Counted from the first letter of the stretch, positions 1-6,533 are shown. The stretch is DNA of 9,435 bases from Polaromonas sp. (GCA_026786065.1 JAJAYS010000253.1:1-9435), one strand, 5' to 3'. Notes: generated by a model not told the origin, from the letters alone. A program made the numbers and translations.

Positions 1-28
1 CTTCAAGACCATGGTTTGTGACCTGACC

Positions 29-31
29 TGA
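29..31 (+). other. Premature in-frame TGA in gcvP, immediately followed by ATG
   Basis: The frame of gcvP runs unbroken from position 2 through TTC AAG ACC ATG GTT TGT GAC CTG ACC, then TGA, then ATG TAC ATA. The P-protein family has a conserved glycine at this place, so a single GGA-to-TGA change explains the stop. The directly adjacent ATG (TGAATG) could allow termination-reinitiation and give an N-terminally truncated 900-residue chain. I see no strong ribosome binding site just upstream. Confidence 0.85.
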
Positions 32-814
32 ATGTACATATCAAATGCATCTATGCTGGATGAGGCAACAGCCTCCGCCGAGGCGATGACGCTTGCCAAA
101 CGAAGAGTCAAGAGCAAGAGCGCGGTGTTTGTGGTGGCCGGCGACTGCCATCCGCAAACCATCGAGGTCATTCAAACGCGCGCCCGGCCTTTGGGCATCG
201 AGATCAGGGTCAGCACGGCCTTGAACACCCTGCCCCAATTGATGGTCAGCGGCGACTACTTCGGCGTGCTGGCGCAGTACCCCGCCACCACCGGCAGCAT
301 CCACGACCTGCGGCCGCTGGCCGGCCAGGCGCATGCCGACGGCGCCGCGTTCTGTGTCGCTGCAGACCTGCTGGCGTTGACGCTGCTGGTCCCGCCAGGC
401 GAATGGGATGCCGACATCGTGCTGGGCAGCACGCAGCGCTTCGGCATGCCGATGGCCAACGGCGGCCCGCATGCTGCCTACCTCGCCTGCCGCGACGAAT
501 TCAAGCGCTCGCTGCCGGGTCGGCTGATCGGCGTCAGCGTCGATGCGCACGGCGACCCAACTTACCGGCTGGCGCTGCAAACCCGCGAGCAGCACATCCG
601 CCGCGAGAAAGCCACCTCCAACATTTGTACCGCGCAGGTTTTGCCGGCGGTCGTCGCCAGCATGTACGCTGTCTATCACGGGCCGCAAGGGCTCACGCGC
701 ATCGCCAAGCGGGTGGCCGCCTACACAGCGATTTTCGTGGCCGGCCTGCACGAGCTGGGCTTGGCCATCACCCACTCCAGCGCCTTCGACTCGGTCACGG
801 TGGAGACTGGAGAC

Positions 815-878
815 GCTACTGATTTCATAGCTTTTAACGCCCGTAAATCGGGGCTAAACCTGCGAATTGACTTAAAAA
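815..878 (+). repeat. Short interspersed repeat (type B), copy inside the gcvP coding region
   Basis: This AT-richer stretch starts with a small inverted repeat (GCTA...TAGC), followed by AACGCCCGTA and then GGGGCTAAA. It shares this order and several exact blocks with 3663-3726 (GCTAC, AGCT, AACGCCCGTA, CTAAA). Codons here (ATA, CTA, CGA, TTA) are unlike the G/C-ending codons of the rest of gcvP. The encoded protein keeps roughly normal family length, so the repeat seems to replace native codons rather than lengthen the gene. I recall similar elements in Comamonadaceae genomes. Homology of the two copies is inferred by eye. Confidence 0.55.
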
Positions 879-1565
879 ATCACCTGGGTGTTTCGCTGGA
901 CGAGACGACCAGCCGCAGCGACATCCAACTGCTCTGGTCCTGCTTCGCCGAGCCGGGGCAGACGCTTCCGCTGGTCAGCCGTTTTGAAACCGGCGTGGCG
1001 CCGCTGATTCCGCCAGCCCTGCGCCGCAGCAGCAAGTTTTTGACGCACCCGGTCTTCAACATCCACCACAGCGAAACCAGCATGCTGCGTTACATCCGCA
1101 GGCTCGGCGACAAGGATCTGGCGCTCGACCGCACGATGATTCCACTGGGCAGCTGCACGATGAAGCTCAATGCAACCAGCGAGATGATCCCGATCACCTG
1201 GCCGGGGTTCGCGCAGATTCACCCGTTCGCGCCACCCGACCAGTTGCAGGGCTATGCCGAAATCGACAGGCAACTGCGCGACTGGCTGTGCGAGGCCACC
1301 GGCTACGCCGGCATCAGCCTGCAACCGAATGCCGGCTCGCAGGGCGAGTACGCCGGCCTGCTAGTCATCAAAGCCTTTAATGACGCCCAGGGCGAAAGCC
1401 AGCGGACCATCTGCCTGATTCCATCGTCGGCGCACGGCACCAACCCGGCCAGCGCACAGATGGCCGGCATGAACGTCGTCGTCGTCGCCTGCGCCGCCGC
1501 CGGCAACGTCGATATGGACGCCCAGAAGGCCAAGTGCGAAAAGCACAGTGTCAGTCTGGCTGCGG

Positions 1566-1596
<31 letters not shown>

Positions 1597-1859
1597 GTTC
1601 GAGACGCGGGTGAAGGAGCTGTGCGAGCTGGTGCATGCGCACGGCGGCCGGGTGTATGTCGATGGCGCCAACCTGAATGCGCTGATCGGCGTCGCCGCAC
1701 CGGGCGAATTCGGCGGCGATGTCAGCCACCTCAACCTGCACAAAACCTTTTGCATTCCGCACGGCGGCGGCGGGCCGGGCGTCGGGCCGGTTTGCGTGGT
1801 GGCCGATCTGGTGCCCTTCCTGCCAAGCCATGCGACCGCGGGCTATCAAGGTGGCGGGG

Positions 1860-2099
1860 CGAGTTTTCACGCCGGGCCGCCCCAAGAAAAAACAGCCCCC
1901 TCGGGGGGCAGCGTTTTACACGGAGTGAAAAGCGTGGGGGCCACTTCGGCCAGACCGCCCCGAGAGAAAACAGCCCCGTCGGGGGGCAGCGTTTTACACG
2001 AAGTGAAAAGCGTGGGGGCGAGTTTTCACGCCGGGCCGCCCCAAGAGAAAACAGCCCCCTCGGGGGGCAGCGTTTTACACGGAGTGAAAAGCGTGGGGG
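1860..2099 (+). repeat. Three tandem copies (81, 78, 81 bp) of a palindromic repeat (type A) inserted in frame in gcvP
   Basis: Units run 1860-1940, 1941-2018 and 2019-2099. The first and third differ at one base (1888 A versus 2047 G). The middle unit differs in its first ~25 bases and by 3 bp in length. Each contains a strong stem GCCCCCTCGGGGGGC (GCCCCGTCGGGGGGC in the middle unit) and the block GCGTTTTACACGGAGTGAAA, itself an imperfect hairpin, and each ends in GCGTGGGGG. All unit lengths are multiples of three, and the insert adds 80 codons (peptide repeats of 27, 26 and 27 residues with [11 protein letters not shown] at the core) without breaking the frame. It sits in a variable loop between the PLP-lysine region and the conserved [15 protein letters not shown] block. 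Confidence 0.9.
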
Positions 2100-3002
2100 C
2101 CATTTCGGCGGCGCCACTGGGCAACGCCGCCGTGCTGCCGATCAGCTGGATGTACTGCCGGATGATGGGCGCCGAGGGGCTGCAACGTGCGACCGAAATC
2201 GCCATCCTCAGCGCCAACTACATCAGCGCCAAATTAAAGCCCCACTACCCCACGCTGTACGCCAGCCACAACGGCCACGTCGCACACGAATGCATCCTCG
2301 ACCTGCGTCCGCTCAAAGACAGCAGCGGTGTTACGGCCGAAGACGTCGCCAAGCGCCTGATCGACTACGGCTTTCATGCGCCTACCTTGAGCTTTCCGGT
2401 CCCGGGCACGCTGATGGTCGAGCCGACCGAGAGCGAGACGCTGGCTGAACTCGACCGTTTCGTCGGCGCGATGATCGCCATTCGCGGCGAGATCCGCATG
2501 ATCGAGAGCGGCGACTGGCCGCAGGACAACAACCCGCTGAAGCATGCGCCGCACACCGCTGCAAGTCTGCTCGCGGACCTGTGGGACCGGCCCTATTCCC
2601 GCGAGACCGGCGCGTTTCCGCTGGCTTCGCTGAAACACGCCAAATACTGGCCCCCGGTCGGGCGCGTGGACAACGTGTACGGCGACCGGAACCTGTTTTG
2701 CAGTTGCGTGCCGGCGAGCGACTACGCAGCGTAAAAAGAAGGTGCGTGCCTGACATTTTTGGAATGCGTTGTCGGTTTCAGTTGCGGCGATTTGTCTTCG
2801 TGTCAGAGCCACTGATTTTTTCCGGGTTGCTTCGGGGATGCGGCTCCAGCAAGCCAGCGAAGGAGAGACGACTGTGCGTGTCATGGTGATGGAGAAGGCG
2901 ACCAACAAGTCTCAGGCCGGCAACCTGCCCGGCACCGGGATGCTGGCGTGGTGCCGCACGCCATCTGTCCTATCAAACCGCGTCTTTTCGCCCATGGCCG
3001 CG

Positions 3003-3032
3003 TTGCGGTGTGACTACCGACAGACAGATAAT
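3003..3032 (+). promoter_or_regulatory. Possible sigma70-type promoter for the FKBP gene
   Basis: TTGCGG (3003-3008) and GATAAT (3027-3032) are separated by 18 bp. The -10 box matches TATAAT at five of six positions, while the -35 box matches TTGACA only at TTG. A transcript would begin near 3039, just before the hairpin at 3040-3055, leaving a leader of about 60 nt. The call rests on weak motif matches and position only. Confidence 0.3.
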
Positions 3033-3039
3033 CGTTCGG

Positions 3040-3055
3040 AGTCCGGTAACGGACT
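3040..3055 (+). other. Perfect hairpin with GTAA tetraloop in the FKBP leader
   Basis: AGTCCG-GTAA-CGGACT forms a six-base-pair stem closed by a GNRA-type tetraloop. No T-run follows, so it is not an intrinsic terminator. If the promoter at 3003-3032 is real, this is the extreme 5' end of the mRNA and may protect it from decay. This role is inferred. Confidence 0.4.
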
Positions 3056-3101
3056 TGTCCGATCCGGGCTCTTTCCCTCAACCCACTTACTCATCAAATC
3101 C

Positions 3102-3518
3102 ATGAGACCTCTGTCCGCCCTCGCTACCGTCTCCCTGCTCGCCAGCTGCACCCTGTCCGTCGGTGCGCTCGCAGCAGCACCGGCCGAAACCCTGCCTTCG
3201 GGCGTCAAGATCGTCCACACCACCGACGGCACCGGTGCTAACCCGAAAGCCAGCGACACGGTCAAAGTGCATTACAAAGGCACGCTGGCCGACGGCAAGG
3301 AGTTCGACAGCTCCTACAAGCGCGGCACGCCGGCAAGCTTTCCGCTCAACCGCGTGGTGCCGTGCTGGACCGAAGGCATGCAGAAGATCAAGGTCGGCGG
3401 CAAGGCCACGCTGACCTGCCCGCCGGCCACGGCTTACGGTGATCGCGGTGCCGGTGGCGCCGTACCACCGAATGCGACGCTGACCTTCGAGGTCGAGTTG
3501 CTGGCCATCGAGAAGTAA
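3102..3518 (+). CDS. FKBP-type peptidyl-prolyl cis-trans isomerase, exported
   Basis: The 138-residue protein catalyses cis-trans isomerisation of prolyl bonds, probably during folding in the cell envelope. Residues 1-26 form an export signal: R2, a hydrophobic run, and either a lipobox-like L13-A14-S15-C16 or a signal peptidase I site near ALA-AA (about 24-26). A single FKBP domain follows (about 31-138). Family residues visible are Y58 in VHYKGTL, F68-D69 in GKEFDSS, F80, V85-V86 and W89 in VVPCWTEGMQ, and Y112 in ATAYGDRG. The end FEVELLAIEK is the usual last strand. C88 and C106 are at places often cysteine in betaproteobacterial relatives. The ATG at 3102 was chosen because it begins the signal peptide; no good Shine-Dalgarno sequence is visible before it. 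It stands alone on this strand, after the damaged gcvP. Family assignment is firm; lipoprotein versus soluble periplasmic protein is open. Confidence 0.92.
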   Translation: MRPLSALATVSLLASCTLSVGALAAAPAETLPSGVKIVHTTDGTGANPKASDTVKVHYKGTLADGKEFDSSYKRGTPASFPLNRVVPCWTEGMQKIKVGGKATLTCPPATAYGDRGAGGAVPPNATLTFEVELLAIEK

Positions 3519-3521
3519 AAC

Positions 3522-3625
3522 CAGCTCAGCCGGGGCTTCGTTTTGCAGCGGGGCGCGCCGGGCGAGTTGCGGGAAGAAGCGGTTGAACAGCCCAGCTACG
3601 GCTTCGTTTTGTAGCGGGCCGCGCC
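3522..3625 (+). repeat. Short direct repeat downstream of the FKBP gene
   Basis: GGCTTCGTTTTGCAGCGGG (3534-3552) recurs as GGCTTCGTTTTGTAGCGGG (3600-3618), one mismatch and 66 bp apart. Similarity continues weakly on both sides (CAGCT before, CGCGCC after), giving repeat arms of about 33-38 bases. No coding potential is evident. It may be a decayed local duplication or part of a repeat element. Confidence 0.6.
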
Positions 3626-3662
3626 TGCATCCTTGGCAGAGCGCTTAAAGCACCTGCCAGTC

Positions 3663-3726
3663 GCTACAATCTTTGTAGCTAACAACGCCCGTATTCATTG
3701 GTCTAAAAGCCTAAAACATTGAAAAA
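3663..3726 (+). repeat. Short interspersed repeat (type B), intergenic copy
   Basis: It opens with a perfect seven-base inverted repeat, GCTACAA-TCT-TTGTAGC (3663-3679), then AACAACGCCCGTA and TCTAAAAGCC. The order of blocks matches the gcvP-internal stretch at 815-878 with one single-base gap. It sits in the convergent spacer just beyond the terminator of arfB. I recall similar elements as common in Comamonadaceae spacers; that is memory, not a search. Confidence 0.6.
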
Positions 3727-3744
3727 TAAGCCCGCTGCAGGCTC
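3721..3744 (-). terminator. Rho-independent terminator after arfB
   Basis: Read on the minus strand directly after the arfB stop, GAGCCTG and CGGGCTT pair over a short CAG loop (seven pairs, two of them G-U) and are followed by ATTTTTC. Position, stem and T-run fit an intrinsic terminator for the pcaC-pcaD-arfB transcript. Confidence 0.6.
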
Positions 3745-3745
3745 A

Positions 3746-4156
3746 TTAGTCCTTGACTGCACCACGCAGGCCCTTGATCGCCGAACGCTGGCTTTTACCC
3801 TCTAACCGGCGCTGCTTGGAGCCGTAAGTCGGCTTGGTAGCGCGCCTCGGCTTGGGCGGCGTGCTGACGCCATCGACGATCTGCTGAAGCCGCGCCAGGG
3901 CATCGGCCCGGTTCATCTCCTGGGTTCGGTGCTGCTGCGCTTTCAGCACCAGCACGCCGTCCTGCGACAACCGGCTGTCGGCGAGCGCCAGCAAGCGGGC
4001 TTTGATCTCGTCGGGCAAGGACGACGCAGCGATGTCGAAGCGCAGATGAATCGCGCTCGACACCTTGTTGACGTTCTGCCCGCCGGCGCCCTGCGCCCGG
4101 ATCGGGTTGAATTCAACCTCCCGCTCATCGACCAAAAATTTCGGCGGCGTGGTCAT
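3746..4156 (-). CDS. arfB: Alternative ribosome-rescue factor ArfB (YaeJ), peptidyl-tRNA hydrolase
   Basis: ArfB frees ribosomes stalled at mRNA ends. Its basic tail enters the empty mRNA channel and its GGQ motif hydrolyses the peptidyl-tRNA. The 136-residue protein has RAQGAGGQNVNKVSSAIHL with G25-G26-Q27 as the catalytic GGQ, the class I release-factor-like domain to about residue 105, and a Lys/Arg-rich tail (KPRRATKP, GSKQRRLEGKSQR) that matches the family's C-terminal extension. Its length is typical. It starts 21 bp after pcaD ends and is followed by an intrinsic terminator, so it is probably the last gene of that transcript. The function is unrelated to aromatic catabolism, so the link is only positional. 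The ribosome binding site is weak. Confidence 0.93.
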   Translation of the reverse strand: MTTPPKFLVDEREVEFNPIRAQGAGGQNVNKVSSAIHLRFDIAASSLPDEIKARLLALADSRLSQDGVLVLKAQQHRTQEMNRADALARLQQIVDGVSTPPKPRRATKPTYGSKQRRLEGKSQRSAIKGLRGAVKD

Positions 4157-4177
4157 GGCAGGGGACCGCAGGCCGGC

Positions 4178-4957
4178 TCAGTCTTCCAGCTCGCCGATGA
4201 ACTCGCGCAGCAAGGCCGCAAATGCCGCCGGCTGCTCTACCGCGCTGAGGTGCGCAGCGGCTATTGTTTCGATCTGCGCCCCATCGATGCCGCCGGCAAT
4301 CGTTTCAGACAGCGCCAGCGGCGTGGACTCGTCCAGCGTGCCGGCGACCACCAGCGTCGGGCAAGCGATGCTGCTGCCCAGATCGCGCAGGTCCATCGCG
4401 GCGATGGCTTGGCAACTGGCGATGTAAGCAACGGCGTCGGTGCGGACCAGATCGGCGCGCATCTGCGCCACGCGCTGGCCACCGACCGGGTCTGCCCGAA
4501 AAGCTGCTGTGAACCAGCGCGGCATTGCGCCGTCGGCAATCGCCTCGACGCCTTTTTCACGCACGGTGGCGATGCGGGCCTGCCACATGGCGCGCGCCGC
4601 GTCGTCGTACCAGTTCGACGAGTTGGCGACGACGATGCTTTTGACCCACTCCGGATGCCGGGCGGCCAGCGCCTGCGCGACCATGCCGCCCAGACTGAGG
4701 CCGACAAAATGCACCGGCCCGCCCGCTTCGGCGGCGATCAGATCGGCGGCATCGTCGGCCAACATGCTGATGCTGTAAGGCCCGGCCGGCGCGGCGGACT
4801 TGCCATGCCCGCGGTGGTCGTAGCGCAGCACGCAGTAATCGGCCTGCAGCAGCGCCGCCACCTCGTCCCACATGCCCAGCGTGCAGCCTAGCGCGTGGCT
4901 CAGAACAATGGTTGGCCCGGTGCCCTCTTTGACCCGGTTCAAGTGCAGTTTCGCCAT
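4178..4957 (-). CDS. pcaD: 3-oxoadipate enol-lactonase (alpha/beta hydrolase)
   Basis: PcaD hydrolyses 3-oxoadipate enol-lactone to 3-oxoadipate in the beta-ketoadipate pathway, in the cytoplasm. The 259-residue protein is a single alpha/beta-hydrolase domain: oxyanion-side motif SHALGC (20-25), the RYDHRGHGKS block (45-54), nucleophile elbow G86-L-S88-L-G90-G91, acid D209 in VVAGTLDESTP, and catalytic H236 in AAHLSAVEQP, a motif typical of PcaD. It lies downstream of pcaC, the preceding pathway enzyme, on the same strand, with 186 bp between them. The start ATG is supported by alignment of MAKLHLNRV with the family's first strand. The adjacent pcaC makes PcaD more likely than another small esterase. 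Confidence 0.88.
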   Translation of the reverse strand: MAKLHLNRVKEGTGPTIVLSHALGCTLGMWDEVAALLQADYCVLRYDHRGHGKSAAPAGPYSISMLADDAADLIAAEAGGPVHFVGLSLGGMVAQALAARHPEWVKSIVVANSSNWYDDAARAMWQARIATVREKGVEAIADGAMPRWFTAAFRADPVGGQRVAQMRADLVRTDAVAYIASCQAIAAMDLRDLGSSIACPTLVVAGTLDESTPLALSETIAGGIDGAQIETIAAAHLSAVEQPAAFAALLREFIGELED

Positions 4958-4988
4958 GGTGAAAGCATCCGGTTCGGCGCCCGCGCGA

Positions 4989-5040
4989 CAGGCGCGAGCA
5001 GCAGGCGGTCAGTTTATCGTGCGCGCTGCTCAGGCGCCTG
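4989..5040. repeat. Long inverted repeat in the pcaC-pcaD spacer
   Basis: CAGGCGC-GAGCAGC (4989-5002) pairs with GCTGCTC-AG-GCGCCTG (5025-5040): fourteen base pairs with a two-base bulge and a 22-base loop. It lies in the ~186-bp gap after pcaC and before pcaD. No T-run follows on the minus strand, so it may stabilise or separate the two mRNA parts rather than terminate. The rest of this spacer is GC-rich, with a second possible GGGGC/GCCCC pairing near 5090-5115, and encodes nothing recognisable. Confidence 0.55.
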
Positions 5041-5135
5041 CCTCAAAAAGCGCATTGGGGCGTCAGCACGCGATCTGGTTCGCCAGGGCCCGGGGGCAGG
5101 CCCGGAGCCCCGCCCGGTTGGGTCTTGTTCTGGCC

Positions 5136-5549
5136 TCAATCCCGCGCAGTGAGCAAGCCCTTTTCCTGCAAGATCGCCCCGGCCACCAAAAACGCATGGT
5201 TGGCCGCCGGCACACCGCAGTAGATCGCGGCCTGCAAGATCACCTCCTTGATGTCGTCGGGGCTCAAGCGCGACTCGGGCGGGCCGTCCAGCGCGGCGCG
5301 CACGTGCATCGCAAATTCCTCATACGCCTTCAGCGCGATCAGGGTGGACAGCACCATCAGCCGGCGCGTCCTGTCGCCCAGCGCCGGCCGGCCCCAGACT
5401 TCATTCCAGGCGTAGCGGGTGATCAGCGCCTGAAACTCGCCATTGAAGTCGTTGACATTGGCCAGTGCGCTGTCAACCCAGTCGTCGCCCAGCACGCGCC
5501 GGCGGTTGGTCATGCCGGCGGCATAGGACTCTGCATCGTTGGGGTTCAT
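5136..5549 (-). CDS. pcaC: 4-carboxymuconolactone decarboxylase
   Basis: PcaC decarboxylates gamma-carboxymuconolactone to 3-oxoadipate enol-lactone, feeding PcaD. The 137-residue protein belongs to the CMD/AhpD-like all-helical family. It shows ITRYAWNEVWGRPAL, then LSTLIALKAYEEFAMHVRAAL with the conserved HVRAAL block, and the hallmark IKEVILQAAIYCGVPAANHAF. Its length is normal for stand-alone PcaC. The start at 5549 (MNPNDAES) was chosen because GGAG lies five bases upstream (AGCAGGAGCCTCAATG). An ATG-initiated frame 17 codons longer exists but lacks such a site. It directly follows the remains of pcaB, whose frame or stop runs into this start, so it was originally translationally coupled to it. 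All family blocks are intact. Confidence 0.92.
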   Translation of the reverse strand: MNPNDAESYAAGMTNRRRVLGDDWVDSALANVNDFNGEFQALITRYAWNEVWGRPALGDRTRRLMVLSTLIALKAYEEFAMHVRAALDGPPESRLSPDDIKEVILQAAIYCGVPAANHAFLVAGAILQEKGLLTARD

Positions 5550-6320
5550 TGAGGCTCCTGCTTGGTGGTGGATGCGGTGCGTAGCGGCGCGGCGCAGCAC
5601 TGCTCCGGGCTGATGCGGCTTCTTTGATCGACGCAGCCCGCAGCGGCGGATGAAGGGCGCGCAGCGCTGTGTTCAGGCTGGCGAAGCGCGGGCGGGCCAG
5701 GCTGGCCGCCTGCAAAGCCAGCGCCGGGTCGAACCATTCGTCGGCGGCTTCAGCCGGTATCGCGGCACGCAGCGCGTCGAGGTTGGCGCACATGCGGGCG
5801 CCATCGACCTGCAGGCCGGGAAGCATTGGCGCCATCACCTTGGCCGAACCGTGCGCCGACATCAGCAGCCCCGGCCATTCGGCCAGCTCGGCCTGCCAGT
5901 TGCCGAGCGCCCGTTCGTGTTCTTGCGGCATCGCGGCCAGCAGCGCCGCCACCCGCTGCAGCGCGCGCTGCGCTGCGGCCAGCGGGGCCATGCAGGCCAC
6001 CGGGTTGGACTTGTGCGGCATCGCGCTGGAGCCGCCGCGCCCCCACCTCAAACAGCTCGGCCAGTTCGCCGACTTCATAGTGGAGTGGACCAGCAGGCCA
6101 AGCTCACAGCCGAGCGCCACCCACGCGTCGCGCTGGGTGTGCCAGACCGCCGCAGGCGCGGCCAGCCCCAGATCGGCGGCCATCAGCGCGCGCACCCGCT
6201 CGCCGGAAGCCTGTCCCTGCGCCAGCGTGCCGCCGGCACCGCCGAGCTGCACACTAAGCGCGCCCGCACGCACCCACCCCCATCGTTGCAGGCTGCGCAC
6301 CACACGCTGGTAAGCGCCGG
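5550..6320 (-). pseudogene. pcaB: 3-carboxy-cis,cis-muconate cycloisomerase, decayed remnant (5' part deleted, internal indels)
   Basis: PcaB cyclises 3-carboxy-cis,cis-muconate in protocatechuate ortho-cleavage and belongs to the fumarase/aspartase fold (normally about 350-450 residues). Recognisable parts, in gene order, are VVRSLQR...LSVQLGGAGGTLA, WHTQRDAWVALGCELGLLV, a short block EVGELAELFEVG in a different frame (6041-6076), then GRGGSSAMPHKSNPVACM (the family signature), MPQEHERALGNWQAE, LQVDGARMCANLDAL, and a C-terminal-looking AADEWFDPALALQAASLA. The N-terminal half is gone at the junction with hppD near 6305-6325. About fifteen codons are missing before 6076. A frame change occurs at the C5 run 6040-6044. 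An in-frame deletion of tens of codons follows ANLDAL. The main frame reads past the pcaC start without a stop. Boundaries are approximate. Confidence 0.85.
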
Positions 6321-6533
6321 CACGCGGGCGTTGACGATCAGGTTGATTGCGCCCTGGCGATACAGCAGCACCCCGCGCGAGCGGTGCCGCGCAATCGGCC
6401 GAAAGCCCATGGGCTCGAGCAGCTGGCCGATTGCCTGCGGCTTGGTGGTGGCGTATTGGATGAACTCGATGCCGTCCAGACCCAGCGGGTTCGGCACGCC
6501 GGAGATGGCTTCGCGGACGGGGGAGCTGGTCAT
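6312..6533 (-). pseudogene. hppD: 4-hydroxyphenylpyruvate dioxygenase-like protein, N-terminal fragment
   Basis: HPPD converts 4-hydroxyphenylpyruvate to homogentisate in tyrosine breakdown. Only about the first 74 of the usual ~350-370 codons remain: MTSSPVREA at the start, then NPLGLDGIEFIQYAT, MGFRPIARHRSRGVLLYRQG and INLIVNA, which match the first VOC domain of the family. The metal-binding residues lie in the missing part, so it cannot be active. The frame continues into pcaB DNA out of phase and stops at 6183, giving a 116-residue chimeric ORF. The start lies 34 bp after the livF stop. Assignment to HPPD rather than another VOC dioxygenase rests on these N-terminal blocks only. Confidence 0.75.

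Larger units (their letters stand above)
2735..3101. other. Gene-free spacer between gcvP and the FKBP gene
   Basis: No recognisable protein is encoded in this 367-bp stretch on either strand. It has several potential hairpins: TGGCGTG (2944-2950) pairs perfectly with CACGCCA (2957-2963) over a six-base loop, CCGG-rich segments at about 2919-2940 can pair with one another, and AGTCCG/CGGACT lies at 3040-3055. No clear U-tracted terminator follows gcvP. The stretch could be a structured leader, a decayed gene or plain spacer. The frame of the FKBP gene happens to stay open back to 2769, but that upstream translation has no family resemblance. Confidence 0.5.

Noticed and set aside
29..31. UGA recoded as glycine or selenocysteine in gcvP
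   Set aside because: TGA is used as a normal stop by pcaC, livF, livM and livH in this same window, no SECIS-like structure is evident, and glycine-UGA codes belong to unrelated lineages. A point mutation is simpler.
41..775. Long antisense ORF opposite gcvP (and similar ones opposite or out of frame with other genes)
   Set aside because: These are the expected mirror frames of GC-rich coding DNA. They have no recognisable domains and overlap strongly supported genes.
1860..2099. CRISPR array
   Set aside because: The units are directly adjacent ~80-bp repeats with no unique spacers, they are translated in frame within gcvP, and there are no cas genes.
2800..2965. Cobalamin riboswitch
   Set aside because: GCCACTG at 2808-2814 and a later AAGTCTCAGG-like stretch recall parts of the B12 aptamer, but the conserved upstream blocks and a proper B12 box are missing and the downstream gene is an FKBP.
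2769..3101. N-terminal extension of the FKBP gene
   Set aside because: The frame is open back to 2769, but its translation has no family similarity and would put the clear signal peptide in the middle of the protein.
5083..5120. Terminator after pcaC in the GC-rich stretch
   Set aside because: GGGGC/GCCCC can pair, but there is no T-run on the minus strand after the stem.
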